Origin: Druceiella hillmani
Lineage: Eukaryota > Arthropoda > Insecta > Lepidoptera > Hepialidae
NCBI GenBank assembly: GCA_039881145.1
Contig: JAYKKI010000155.1
Location: 472,001-536,000, forward strand
Length of the DNA stretch: 64,000 nt
Direction: 5' to 3'
In this document: positions 50,614 through 63,098 of the stretch, piece after piece
Numbering within the stretch: position 1 is the stretch's first letter
Layout of the letters: each line of letters begins with the position of its first letter
Position numbers and translations under genes: made by a program
The notes under the pieces: generated by a model
The model's database searches: none
What the model saw: the letters and a program-made list of their open reading frames with translations, nothing else
Told to the model about the DNA's origin: nothing

Positions 50614-51867
50614 GGAAAATCGTACGTGTGAGTTACGCCTTAGTTGAGAAAAACATTTAAAGCGTACGGGTAGACGCGGAACGGACAGACTGAAGTTATA
50701 AAATGATAAGGGTCCCTCGTTTCACTCTGAAACGCTAAGAATAAGGAATGTGTGAAAATTTCTAAGTTACTTTAATAGAAAAGTACATGAATTATTTTGA
50801 AATGAAAATATTTTAATCAAATACAAGACTAAGAATAGTTGTCATCAAGGACATAATCATTTCCCAGAACGAGAGCTAACGAATATTCTTTCGTATAAGA
50901 GCTCCCTTAAATTAGGGCTTCAAATAAAATGTCTGTTGGATAATTAATTCATATATGAAATTTGCAAACTTCCGGCAGATTTATTGGGTACCTGCTACGT
51001 CAAATATTCATTTTCGTCCTTTCTATACTTTGTTATACCTAAAGAATGTGCGTGTTGTTTATAAGGGATTAAGGAGATGAATAGTCGTACCTATGTTTGT
51101 GGTTTGTATTAAGCACTTGCATCGGAATAAATAAATAACTTCACTCCACAACAAGGTCATTATGAAATAAAATAACCCAGAAATATTTTTTATTTTTCAT
51201 AATTTTGGTTTAGTTTACAATTGTGATTAAATAATTTTTAAGTATGAATTAATTTAAAGTAGGAATATATATTATGTGTAAAATAATTTAAATTTCTCTA
51301 TAGTTCCATTTAAATAGTTACATGCTTCAATTATTTTATAACAGTAATATTATTTTCAGGTGTATTATAAGTTAAAAAAATATAAGTAGTGAATTTAATT
51401 ATATAAAATTATTATCATTCGGATTTTATTATCAATATAAAAATGTAAATTTGAAATAAATTGAGGATTTTATTATTCCTTCTAAATAATTATATACAAG
51501 TGAATTTTAATATTTTTAAAAGTATTCTGAAACTGCCGATGAATTAAAAAATGTGCTCTTTGTTAGTCTTTATACGATTCTATTTCATCATTTCGAAATG
51601 AAGTTTTGAAGTTATCCAGTACATCGACGCAATGATGTAAATGAATGATAAATTATCTTTATTTTTCTGGAAATAGATAGTTAAGATTAATTGTTACAAC
51701 AGTTGGCCAAACTATAAAATGAAAATAATTACTAATCAGACACCATTTTAAATCAATATTTTCAAAATTTACCGGAAACACTTGAAGTTTCAAAAAAATA
51801 GTAACACTTTTACATTTAGATTTACAGGTGTATTAAAATTAGTTGCCGCTACATTATGTCGTCGCCG
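50614..51867. other. AT-rich sequence, nothing recognised
   Basis: No gene or repeat that I can support. Confidence 0.5.
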
Positions 51868-52075
51868 TGATGTGTTGGGTTGATCACAAGGCATACGGCC
51901 TTTGACAATGTGGCGTACCGGGGGACCCGGGCTTGATTCCTGACCGTTCGTCGAACGGAGCTGGACTAGTGTTTTGATTAGATGTAAGACATTGCTCTTG
52001 TAGCAATAAGTCCGCTATATGTATCGATTAGATACATTAAAATAGATAAATAAGTAAATAAATAAACAGATTTTT
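51868..52075 (+). repeat. tRNA-derived SINE with RTE-type tail
   Basis: The GC-richer head contains a B-box-like word GGCTTGATTCC (51930-51940), two mismatches from the tRNA consensus, inside a ccgGG..CC context. A body follows with 'cattgctcttgtagcaat' and 'aagtccgct', which I recall from the 3' tails of RTE-clade LINEs and dependent SINEs in Lepidoptera. The end is a (TAAA/TAAG)n run at 52045-52070. The order tRNA-related head, LINE-related tail, simple repeat is that of a SINE. The boundaries are approximate, and a direct target repeat was not established. Confidence 0.65.
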
Positions 52076-52482
52076 AAAAATCATGAACTGTTCGGTTACA
52101 GACCTATTTGATACTTTTATTTGTGTTTATACAAACATTCTTAAAGGAAAATTTTAAGAAAATTAATTTTAAATTAATATATAATACGGTATAGTGGAAA
52201 TAACACAATACTAAACATTTACCTTCAATTAACCCTTTTCTTCCGCATAAAGCGCATAAGCCCTTTACTTTGGTGGAAAGTAGTTTTATTTGTTTTTGCG
52301 TCCTTTTTATTATTCTGCCTCACTGGTAAGAAATTTGTTGCATAAATATATCAATCAGGGTACCTGGAAATTCCTGCGTTAGATTTTATGTTTTCTTCGT
52401 AATAATTATTTTGAATAAAAAAATATACCCACATCCGACATGTGTGTTCTTTACATAAATTTATTCGTTTTTTATCTCTTCT

Positions 52483-52485
<3 letters not shown>
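52076..52485. other. AT-rich sequence, nothing recognised
   Basis: No feature supported. Confidence 0.5.
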
Positions 52486-52563
<78 letters not shown>

Positions 52564-52579
52564 TACAAATATATATATT
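52486..52579. repeat. (TA)n microsatellite
   Basis: About 94 bases of TA with TATG and CAA interruptions. Confidence 0.95.
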
Positions 52580-54121
52580 GTAATACCTATAAATGTGTAC
52601 TCCGAAGAGAAGTAATGACAGGACATAGTTTGTTTTAAATATTTATTAATGCCAGATTCTGTTATTTACATTAACAAGAGGATTATTTTACGTCAATGTC
52701 ATGAATGTGACTAAAAAGGCAGGTTAACGTATTTTCGCTTCATATATATTTAAATGCTGACTATTTGTTGGCCTTTCGTTAGTAGTAACAAGCGTGCAGT
52801 TATTTAATTTTATATGCACACCTGCTATAGTCGTCACACGGGAATCACATCTAGTTTCTTTAACACTTTAAAAATTGTGGTTTTATCTTTCCCACTTAAA
52901 AATGTTAACTTTCATTGCAAGTGTAATCAAAATATTTTAAATTTACACTTTGTGGCAAATATAATTGATTTCATTTTTAAGGCTAATGACTAAATTTGCT
53001 ACTTTCACATTCTTGAAAAGTCGTTCCAAAAATACGTTTCTACCACATTGTTCTTAGACTATTATCAATCTCTATCGTTTTGTAATCCGAATACAAGTTC
53101 CGATCTTGAGCGACTCCCATCTAGGCATGGTAAGCAGCGATAATAAATATTCTGTACTGGTATGTGTAAAATTTCTTCTCGCGGACATACTTTATGCAAG
53201 CTTTGCCTTTTTTTGACTCTTTTTTTTCTTCTTTTGCTCTAGTCATTTTCATTAGCATGGCCTGTTCCCAATGTACATTCAGATAGTTCTATCGTTTGCT
53301 TTATTTATGGTGCGCAATTTTCTTAACATTTGTCCTTATCAATATATCATCAAACCATCGTCACTAATTTTTTATATGCACTAATTCTTTTTTTTCGGTT
53401 CTTTTTCTTAACTGAAACCTCAAAATTTTCATAAATTCTCTACATGTAATTTAAAACATTGCCATATAATGAATCTTTCTAAATTTAAGTCATAATTTTT
53501 TTGCTTATCACGTTTTTTTTTTTCGATTTTCTCTGATGACGTTTTCGTGAATGGAGCAGCGTCTGTCATATACTTCAGTTTATTTTTTATCTAAATCATC
53601 ACACTTTTGCCGATACTCATAAACTAATCATAAACATAATACTCATAAACTCTAGTTCCTAAACTTTTTCGTAAAGTAATCAATATTTACCCTTTCACTT
53701 CATTACTTGAGTTAATGATGTTAATTTTGTTGAAAGAAGTATAATAGATCAACATTATATGCGAGTACTGTTCAATCGGGCAATTAAATAGTACAATTAG
53801 TGAGTTCAATGAGTCAATTACACATTCTTCTTCCAAGTATTGAAATAATATCCATAAAATTTGAAATATTTGTGGAGATCATGAATCCATGTTTTGTATT
53901 TTTATCAGTTAAAAAAATAATAGTTTATCTCTCTCTCTTTCTCTCTTTATCATCAGTTTAATAATCACTTGTCTTTTATGTCTTCATATATGTATGTTTA
54001 CAATTAAATTGTTATTTTCTTAGTAATAATAACTTAGATACTTTAGAAGTATTTTTGAGAGACCTTAATTTTTAAAAATTACGAATGCTCAAAGAATTTT
54101 TTTTAAATTTTGTCTGCTTTC

Positions 54122-54167
54122 AAAATATTCTTATGTTCAACAATTTACTTGAACATAAGAATATTTT
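54122..54167. repeat. Stem-loop, 19-bp perfect stem
   Basis: Arms 54122-54140 and 54149-54167 (AAAATATTCTTATGTTCAA and complement) with an 8-base loop, caatttac. Confidence 0.88.
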
Positions 54168-54903
54168 TCTATAATTTTACGTAAATAAAAATATTATGTC
54201 AAACTAAAGATTCGTTTATAATTTGTTATTTTTTGTTTTTTGATTGTGCATAGAACGTATTTTTATTGTGCCTAGAACGTGTACATAGATCTGCCCAAGA
54301 ACCAAACATTAATTTTTTTATTTTTGACCTAGTTCGCCCCAATTTTTTGCAATATTGCGAAAGTTACGGAAAAAATCTATAGGACAGGATTAGGACATAA
54401 TTACTTAGAATTTATTTAAAATCAACTCGATTTTAATTATTTCTTTTAAAAATGTTTCTTTAATGTTGGGGGGAATAATTTAATAAATTTATTAATCCCC
54501 TAGCAAACAGCCATTTTTGCATTATTAGAACTTCATTGGCGGTATATGCAAACATTGTGAGTTTGACTATCAAAATAAAACAAGTAGTACCTTCTTTGGA
54601 AATTAAAATTAATCCAGTTGGACAGAGAAGAAAGTACGGACGTCCGTCTGAATATAAACAAATACATTGATTGAATACCAAATTTTCTCTATATATAAAA
54701 CAAAGTTGAATTAAAAAAATATTATTTGCTGTAAATCAAAATAATATTGGCATGATTTTTAGGAAACAATTTCGGTGCATAAAATAAAAATGTATGTTAA
54801 TGTTTTAAACTAAAACTAGATTTAATCATCTTCAAAACAGAGATATTTTATAATATTAAAATTACTTATTTATTAGGTATAAATGAAATAGTAAAACCTT
54901 TCA

Positions 54904-54967
54904 TTTGGCTGTCATTAAATATATTCCGATAGGCCACCTTATCCGAATATATTTAATTACAGCCAAA
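54904..54967. repeat. Stem-loop, 28-bp stem with two mismatches
   Basis: Arms 54904-54931 and 54940-54967 enclose an 8-base loop, ggccacct. The arm ends are TTTGGCTGT and its near complement ACAGCCAAA. The size and shape resemble the 16298-16360 stem-loop, but the sequence is unrelated. Confidence 0.88.
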
Positions 54968-55700
54968 AAGATAAGTTGTCACTAAAGTAACCATTTGTTA
55001 GGCTTTTTTCTAATTATGTTAAGTTATTCTGATATTAGATGAACCTACCAATGAATTGAGTAACCAGGACCTACTATTTCTTTGTATTCGCTGTATTACT
55101 TACAGTTTCCCTCTAACAAATGATGGACAAATTTTCATACAGTGAAGTAGAAATACATTAATTTATCATTGCACATAACACTCGGATATGTAAGACTACA
55201 TCACCGAAATAAACAATAGGTAACCTTTTCTATTTGTACTGATGATGTGGTCATTTATTCAAAATTGGTGTCATTTATTTTTTCAACAAACCTGGTGTCG
55301 TTTAATTTGCAACTTATTTTGAGGTTAAATTACCGATGAACGATTTTATTTAAGGAAGAAATATCATAATTCTCAAAATTAAGGACACTCCAACTGGATA
55401 ACTTGTGAATAATTAAAAAACCTGAGGTCAATTAAAACTTTTGAGTTAAAAATGTACAGACTATTACTTTAAATATATTCGTACAGTTGTGGAAAAAAAA
55501 TCACTAATTACATTTCAAATTTATTCACTTCTTATTTTATTAGTTAAACATTTGTTAATAAAATAATAGTAGCTCAGTTGTATATAAATATCACATGTAA
55601 ATTATATTGTTTATTAAAAACGTTGTTCTGTCAAATTCAAGCCATTAATGAAAGAAAAAATTTTCTTAAAAAAAATTCTTGCAAAATAATTCTTCACAAG

Positions 55701-55749
<49 letters not shown>

Positions 55750-55780
55750 TATAAATGCGTGTGTGTATATATATATATAT
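55701..55780. repeat. (TA)n microsatellite, interrupted
   Basis: Two TA blocks (55701-55747 and 55768-55780) are separated by 'agtataaatgcgtgtgtg'. Confidence 0.92.
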
Positions 55781-57933
55781 CAACAATTAGAGTATATGAG
55801 AATACATGATGTCCCCAGCGTGCGGGTGTGATTCTCCACTTGCTCAGTCCTATTAGTCCGTCCTCGTCCGCACGATCTGTCAAACATCAACTGCCTGTCA
55901 CCTATTTCACACGGCACGCCGATTACTCCTGAAAGCAGTGAAATTCCAAAGTAAGTGCATGATCGACTAAGCTCGACGTTTCTCAACTCCTACATATTAA
56001 GGTATTCCATTTTACTCGATAAGTGAAATTAGTGTTTACTTAAATTATAAATAATTTTTGATGGGGTCACAAGAAGAGAAAACATGTATATTTTGACGAT
56101 CGACTTTAAATAGTGTGTAGTTAAAGATAATAGCATGAAAAAGAAGTATAGCTGTGTAATATTTCAAATTATATTTTTAGAGTTCAAGTCGAAATTGAAA
56201 TTTAAAAACTAAGGTAAGTGATATTACATAATATAAATATATAATATTGTTTATAATTAGAACAAAGATATATTTTTGAAAAAATATACCCATAAAATTG
56301 GCAGAAAATGAAAAGTAAAACCAACTTTGTATAGAATTATTTCATTATGATCTAAAATTTAATGAGAAACGTAACATTTATTCTATTGCCCTCTGATTTA
56401 AGTAATGATTACACTATTTACGAAACAGTGTACTAATTCCGTAACAAACCTATCTTAGATCTATTTAATAGCAGTTAATAATAGGAAAGAGAGTTATAGC
56501 AGTTAATAATAGGAAAGAGAGATATAGGGAGATCGAGCGATCCCGACCCCACGATCTTGGTTAGTTCACTTGTTAGAGCATAAGTTAGGATAGTTTAAAC
56601 GGAGTTAAGTCGATACGCGCCAAGCTATATGGGCGAACATACCGCATAAGTGGTTCAAAATGGACGCAAATCGCAACGATGGTAACCTTTAATAAAAAAA
56701 ATATTTTATTACACATCATCGATATGTACTGTATACTAATGAAAAAAGAGCTACATAGGATTTCAAAAATTGTCACTCCTTGATTCGGGGTACTCCTTGA
56801 AACCTATAAAAACTTTGAATATGATGCTGCTATCAAATACATTATATTATAAATGATATTTTTCTCTTTGGAAGTTATAACTGAACTTGAAGGGAGCCAA
56901 ATAGGAAACTGAATGGAAATTAACATATTTATTATCTTATATATTTTTAAAACTAAATTTCCTAATAGGTCTTTTTCTGTTTTTTCGCTAAAAATTTGAG
57001 ATATAATGAGCGGATTTCATTGCGTTTTCACTAGGATGTGTTTATCACATCACATATCAGCCTCCTTTTATTTTTTATAAACACCTCGAAGCATACAGGA
57101 GCAGGATCGGAAGATGTATACTTGCCTTCGTAATGATGCGTTTGGTTTTCTAATTTACTGTGATGCATTACGTTTTCTGGGGTTCATAACTGAACCTTGA
57201 CGCGCAATATGAGGTTATTCAGAAAAACTAAATAAGTCGGATTACTCTCTAATACATATATTAGGGCAACAACAATTACAGTAATATTATTTACTTTATA
57301 CAGAGTGTATACAGGGACTGCATTTGCCTTTTTGTTTTGAAATGAGATTGCGCTCTAGATTAAAAATATCGTGAATTTGTTCAGATATCTTTGCCCTCTT
57401 CCTTCCATTTACTATTATTTATGTACCGTAACAGAATCAGGTCCTTTGTAATTTTCCTCAGTCTCCTTTATGAAACGTTTACTTTCTTGTATTTTTCTGA
57501 TTGACAAACTTATTTTATATGACAACTTTCCTTAGATAATTGTGCAAGGTAAAACATTTCAAGGTCTACATAATCTACATTGAAGATTTTTCGAAATACT
57601 CTAAAACGTGATTCTAAGACCTCCACCAACTTTCTCACCCGAGGGTATTTGAATATCTGCTCCGGTAGTTCCTCGAGGGTAGTTAAATATCTACCCTTAA
57701 ATACTGATATATTTCAATACAAATGGTTTCATAAAATGCTTCTTTCAGGCAAATACACTATTGCCTAAAAATATGTAGATTGTATAGAATAAACTCCTGG
57801 TTAAATGTGGCGGTGAAGGCAAATCATTGGTTACAATTTAATTTGGTTAAAAAAAATTCCGTCCATAAAGTACAAATACATGGCTCAGAAATTTTATAGC
57901 ATACATTAGTGTCATATGAAGAGGCTACTGAAG

Positions 57934-57935
<2 letters not shown>
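55781..57935. other. Unassigned sequence with GC-richer islands
   Basis: The 55790-55990 stretch is clearly GC-richer. Its minus-strand frames (55780-55986 and 55701-55883) are open in two registers, as can happen in a decayed element, but I cannot name it. The 56525-56690 stretch is also GC-richer ('gagatcgagcgatcccgacc', 'cgatacgcgccaagc'). A 28-base unit is repeated in tandem at 56468-56495 and 56496-56523. A 62-codon frame at 57580-57768 has an internal partial repeat (gagggta..t.aatatct) and no known domain. Confidence 0.4.

Positions 57936-57970
<35 letters not shown>
57936..57970. repeat. Short (TA)n microsatellite
   Basis: About 35 bases of pure TA. Confidence 0.92.
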
Positions 57971-57972
<2 letters not shown>

Positions 57973-58888
57973 AAATTTGAAGCCATTTAGACAATACCAT
58001 ACTCGAAAAATGGTTCGGGAATATACTAGTATCAATTTAATGAATAAACTCTTATTACACTCAGATCCTTCGTTACCAGGCTACGGGAGCTTCCCCGAAG
58101 GAAAAATGTTTTTTTGAATATAACGTTTTTGTAACAAAAAATTGTATGTGTAAGGATATTAAATTTATTGTTAGTTTACTTAAGGTCATATCTTGCAATT
58201 AATTGTTCGTAATATTACTGAAGATAAGCGCTGAAATTCACCATTTCATACATTATTTTCTTCTTCTTGTCATTTGTGATTAAATTATTGGTAATGATTT
58301 TGTATCATATAATACATTAAGTAAACAACACTTTATTTTATCATTTGCAGCAGTTTAAATACAAGTGTAATGTTTTATTTCCGTATTACCTATTTTTGAC
58401 TGCCCGCCTTAGGACTGTGTACTACCATGCATTGAATGGGAATACAAGGCTCTGAAATATCGATACCGAGTTTAAACTCATTTTACAAGGGTTTATAAGC
58501 ACTTTAGTCATAAATGGTGGTCAGGGTAAGATTATGGAGCTGAATATATTGACAGAACCCATCAACTAAAAAACTGAGTATAGAGTTTAGGGTCACTTAA
58601 CTTGTCTTAACGATTTTTGTTTTGACCATATTTGCCTTGTATTTGGTCACAAAGGATGGACAAGGACTTATTGATGAAACTAAAAATTGGTGAGAAGAAC
58701 TCCTCAATGGCCAGGTGTCTATTCATAATATTTGTTCTCGTTTTACTTTTACTTGACAGGTCTTCCGCTCACAAGTAATAGCAAGGGTTTCTTGATGAAG
58801 CACTTCACCTTCACCGATTTTCAGCTCATTTGACTTGTCTTAACAAGTCCTTCAGCTACAAGTAGTAGCTAACGTTTGGTGAAAGATT
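57971..58888. other. Flank of the jockey element with degenerate internal repeats
   Basis: Between about 58590 and 58880 several words recur imperfectly: 'caaggacttattgatgaaa' / 'caagggtttcttgatgaag', and 'acttgacaggtcttccgctc' / 'acttgtcttaacaagtcctt'. 'cacaagtaatagcaa' and 'tacaagtagtagcta' also recur. This suggests an old tandem array or a decayed element. No frame is supported. Confidence 0.35.
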
Positions 58889-58930
58889 TTTTTTTGTATT
58901 CTGCTTAGCACAACAATCTGTTTTTCACAT

Positions 58931-61691
58931 TTAGCTGTTATTATTGGTGACTACAGTCTGCGTATGTAATTTAGCTGTGAGGAGAATCCATCGATCTCTC
59001 TCACTTATAGGTTTAGTGAGAGAGATCGATGGATTAGGGTTTAGAAATCTGCTATGTAGGGTTGGAATACTGTTCCTTCTTAGTCGTGAGTGTTTAACAC
59101 TGCCCTCTCCTGATAGTTTGGTAGCCAGCACATTCACATGTTCAGATAGCTTGGCTTGATATTTAAGACTTCTGGTGGCTATTTCCTGTTTCACAGTTGT
59201 TAGGTTCAAATCTCGGAGTATGTATTTGTTACTTATACAGTTTGGGATTTGGAACATATATCTCATTGTCTTGGTTTGAAATCTTTCCAAGATCTCGATG
59301 TTGTACCCCACAGCTCGATTCTGTATGTCCACACTGGCTTTAATATTGTTTTGTAGACAGCCATTTTGCTTTTATTAGATAGTTGTGATTTTTTCCCGAT
59401 GAGCCAGGACAAGCTTTGCAATTTTGCATCTAATTGTTTACGTTTATTCCAGATGTGTTTTTGCCACGTTAATCGTCTATCTAAGTGCATGCCGAGGTAT
59501 TTAGCAGTATTTGAGTGCGGTATCTGTTGCCCTTTTAAAGTAATTGCTGGGCAATCTCCTTTTCTGAGACTGAATGTTACGTGAACGGATTTACTGTTAT
59601 TCGCTTTTATTCTCCATTCTGCAAGCCACGCTTCAACTTCAGTAAGGTGTTTTTGAAGAAATATAGACGCGGTTATTGCTTCAGAATGTACGGACAGTAT
59701 AGCAGTATCATCTCCACAGGTGGCCATTACTGTGTCAACATTTTTAGGAATATCTGCAGTGTAGATCAGATACAATACGGGCCCGAGGATACTGCCCTGA
59801 GGGACACCCGAGTGGATTTCGTAGAGTTCTGACGTTTCAGTGTTGACTTTTACTTCAAAGCATCTTTTATCTAAGTACCTTTTTAGAAGTAGATAAAATG
59901 AGTACGGTAGATGCTTCTTTATTTTGTATAAGAGGCCCATGTGCCAGACTTTATCGGAGGCCTGACTTATATCAAGAAAAACAGCGGACCAGTAGTCTTT
60001 GTTCTCTAAGGCTTCGTTAATTGTGTTTCTTAATCTATGAACTTGTTCGATTGTGCCATGTTTTTGCCTAAAGCTAAATTGATGGTCGGGAATTATTTCA
60101 TTCAGTTTGGGTTGCAATCGACTCAGGATTATTTTTTCGAAAAGTTTGCCGACCAGAGGGAGTAAGCTGATTGGCCTGTATGATACAACTTCAGCTGCTT
60201 CTTTACCAGGTTTCAAGATCATCACGACCTGGGCAAGCTTCCATTGGTAGGGGAAATGACAGAGTCTTAGACTTGCGTTGAATAGTACTACCAGGTACAT
60301 TAATCCTTTTTTTGGTAGGTTAGTTAAGAGAGTAGTATGTATTTGGTCATAACCGGGAGCATTTCTGACCGGGAGAGATTTAATTTGTCTATTAACTTCT
60401 CTGGGGCTCACTGGCTTTAATGGAAGACATAATTGACCTGGAGAGTTTAAGAAGTCTGTTATTTCTTTGTCTTTTTCCAGGTTGCTGCTCGGTAAAGGCG
60501 TAAAGACGTCTTTGAGGTGTTCTGCAAAAGTTGTTGCCTTCTCGTGGTCCGATCCAACAGTTATCTCCTCTTATAGATGGCACGTGTTCTTTCGGTCGCT
60601 TAAGATTCTTAGTAGCACGCCAAAGCGAGTAATTACTATCCTGGTAAGGCGTGAGGTGGGTTAGATAATTTTGAAAGTTTAAGTTTTCATGCTCATTAAT
60701 CATTTTCTTGAGTTCCTCAGTCGCTCTGTTCAGGATTGTTTTATCTGGGGGATACCTAGATCTATGCCATTCTTTCCTTAATCTATGTCTTTCCAATACT
60801 TTCTTCATTATGTTCTTAAGATATTCTTTGTTTGCGATTTTATTTATTTTGCTTGTGGAGGTTGATTCTTTGGCTGCTAGGTGGATTATGGAGTTGAATA
60901 TTTCAATACTTTTTTCTATGTCTTCTTCTGTTTTTAATTTGACATTAAGGTCAATGTTGGAGGAAACAATTTCTTTGAATGTGTCCCAATTTTTTTTTAT
61001 TGTAAATTCCGGTAGGTGTTTTTGAGTAAATAGCTACTTTGCTCAAAGTAAGGATGACTGGAGAGTGATCTGACGATAGATCGTCGCACTTCTCAACATT
61101 TGTATAATTTCGACCGATGTATTTTATTATATAAAAATCTAGTAAATCAGGTGTTTTATGGAAATCCGTAGGCCAATAGGTTGGCTCTCCATGCGAAATT
61201 CATTCTAAATTAAGATCTGTTGTAGCTTTATAGAGTTGTCTACCCTTTGGATTGATCAGTCTTGAGCCCCAGGACGTATGCTTGGAGTTCCAATCCCCTC
61301 TACAGATAAATGTTGAACCAAGCTCTTCGAAGAATTGCTTAAATTCATCAGCAGTAACTGAGTGTCTTGGTGGACAGTACACAGCGGCTAAGGTTGTCTC
61401 CGAGTTTTTAAGGATGACTTTTATTATGCTTGCTTGTATCTTATCGGTTTTGTAAGGGTTAAGAGTATAATGTTTAATGTTGTTCTTTAGTATAACTGCA
61501 GTGCCACCGTGAGATCTGCCAGAAGGGTGATCGGTCCTATAGATCGTATAGTATTTCATTTTTACGTGGGAACGCTGGGTTAGTCTTGTTTCGGATATCA
61601 AAGCCACATCTATATTCTCCGATATCATAAATAGCTCAAGTTCCTGACGTTTTTCAGTAATTCCGTTGGCGTTCCAAGTGAGTATACGCAT
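58931..61691 (-). pseudogene. jockey ORF2: APE endonuclease and reverse transcriptase (broken)
   Basis: The start is ATG 61691 (MRILTWNANGITEKRQ). The endonuclease domain shows ISETRL, GGTAVI and GDWNSKH. An in-frame TGA at 61202-61200 interrupts it, after which the same frame continues with SHGEPTYWP and LSSDHSPVIL to about 60990, where a shift occurs in an A run. The linker frame runs to about 60570. After another shift the reverse transcriptase frame goes to 59263 with APGYDQI, SYRPISLLP, FLDISQASDKVWH, SGVPQGSILGP and TCGDDTAILS. The last should be TYADDTA, so Tyr-Ala has become Cys-Gly (TGT GGA, 59718-59713), while both Asp remain. A final shift near 59290 leads to the C-terminal frame ending at 58931. 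Target-primed reverse transcription would need an intact relative. Confidence 0.9.
58985..59035. repeat. Perfect 20-bp hairpin inside jockey ORF2 3' end
   Basis: Arms 58985-59004 and 59016-59035 are exact reverse complements (AATCCATCGATCTCTCTCAC) with an 11-base loop. The minus-strand coding frame passes through both arms (LTKPISERDRW). Confidence 0.95.
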
Positions 61692-63098
61692 ATTTAAGCC
61701 CTCTGTATGGCCTGTGATTAGTTGAACCATCCGGTCCATCATGCTGTCCATCATGTTTTTCATGATTTCTTGAAATCTATTAAACATTAAGTCCAATAAA
61801 TTGCTGATTTGGCTGTTGTCTGTTGTTGTGTTAGGTGGAGGGTTACTTGACTGCAGATTAGTTGTTTGCTCCATACGATCTTTGAATTTAGTTTTTAGTG
61901 CATCTGAATAACTTCTCGAGTGTTGTACTTTGGTGTCATTTGTAATGGTTTGCGATGGTATTAGGACTTCTTCTGAGGGTGTTGGTTTACCCTTGTCTGG
62001 TTTTGCTTTGATTTTGAAAATACGCTCTTTGTATTCTTTATATTTCTGACATCCTCTGTAACTTGCCGGATGGTTGCCTTGACAGTTGACATATAGGGCG
62101 TTTATCTCTGGAGGTTTAGTGCATGAGGTCGTCGGATGGTCGTTTCCGCATTTCACACATCTGAAGGGGGCGGAAACATTGATTTTTGGAGTGCCCAAAT
62201 CTTGGGCACCGTTTGCATTGCATAACTTCCTTTTTTTTGTATGGTGTCTCAATTGTAACTTTAACTTGGCTGATATGTTTGATATTAAATACATCTTTAT
62301 TATTAGGTCTCTGTTCTAGGTCTACAAAATATAGAGGAAGTTTTTCTTTGGTTACCCGATGTAGCACGTTGACAACTTGTCTTACTTCGTGTCCTGTAGC
62401 TTCAAGTTCAGATTTGATCAGTGATAAACCTTCCGATGCATGATAACCTCTCGATAGGCTCTCTCACTCTTTAGTTTGTAAGTATAATGATTTACATTTT
62501 TTTCGATGAGAGTGTCTCTTATAATTTTATAAGTTTCGATATCCTTAGGTATTAGCTTGACAATATGCCCTGATCTGAGCGTGGTCAATGTGTATTTCTC
62601 TGTGTCCACGACCTTGTTAATTGCGTCTGTTAAGGATGAGATGTTTATTACACCTGTGACAAAAATAGGCTCCGGTTTAGGTACATATTCTTTGACCTGG
62701 TTTACAGTTTCTTGATCTTCGTTGCTGAGAATATCAAAGCTATTATGTACAGTTACCGAAAAGTTGGTACGCTTAGACGCTGGTTGTTTGTTTTCTATTT
62801 CAGCTGGGCTTTCATTTCTTTTTCTTTTGCTTTTGACATGGTCCTGCTGCCAATTTTCCTGAGTTTGTTCTACACTTTGTATTTCAGAAGGGTTTTCCTG
62901 ACTAGTAACGGGATCCGGTTTACTGCTTTTAATATATTGCCATAGGGTCGGTTGGAGGACGGTAGTGGAGTTTGAGCTGCCACTAAAGGACGATGATCTC
63001 TGCCTAGTTTCGCAAAGATCTTTGGATAAGACTTGTGTTAGGTTGGTTTTATGTTGCTTTATGTTTTGTAATTTATTTTCGGTTTTATTTAGACTCAT
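61692..63098 (-). pseudogene. jockey ORF1: gag-like RNA-binding protein (broken)
   Basis: The best start is ATG 63098 (MSLNKTENKLQ); the frame is open upstream but only from a TTG. The N-terminal third is polar and serine-rich. The segment PIFVTGVINISSLTDAIN is followed by HIVKLIPKDIETYKI, typical of the domain that precedes zinc knuckles in jockey gag proteins. A frameshift near 62445 leads to CKRCPRFGHSKNQC (CX2CX4HX4C). Another near 62170 leads to CVKCGNDHPTTSC (CX2CX3HX4C), then to a third knuckle whose first Cys is Tyr (YVNCQGNHPASYRGC). The C-terminal part ends HTEGLN and runs without a stop into the ATG of ORF2. The protein would coat and transport the element RNA. Confidence 0.85.

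Larger units (their letters stand above)
52580..55700. other. AT-rich sequence with two long stem-loops
   Basis: Apart from the stem-loops at 54122-54167 and 54904-54967 (listed separately) nothing is supported. A 73-codon minus-strand frame at 54460-54681 has no motif. Confidence 0.45.

Noticed and set aside
58944..59832. Plus-strand frames over the LINE
   Set aside because: They are antisense to the reverse transcriptase and ORF2 C-terminal frames, which carry the recognisable motifs.
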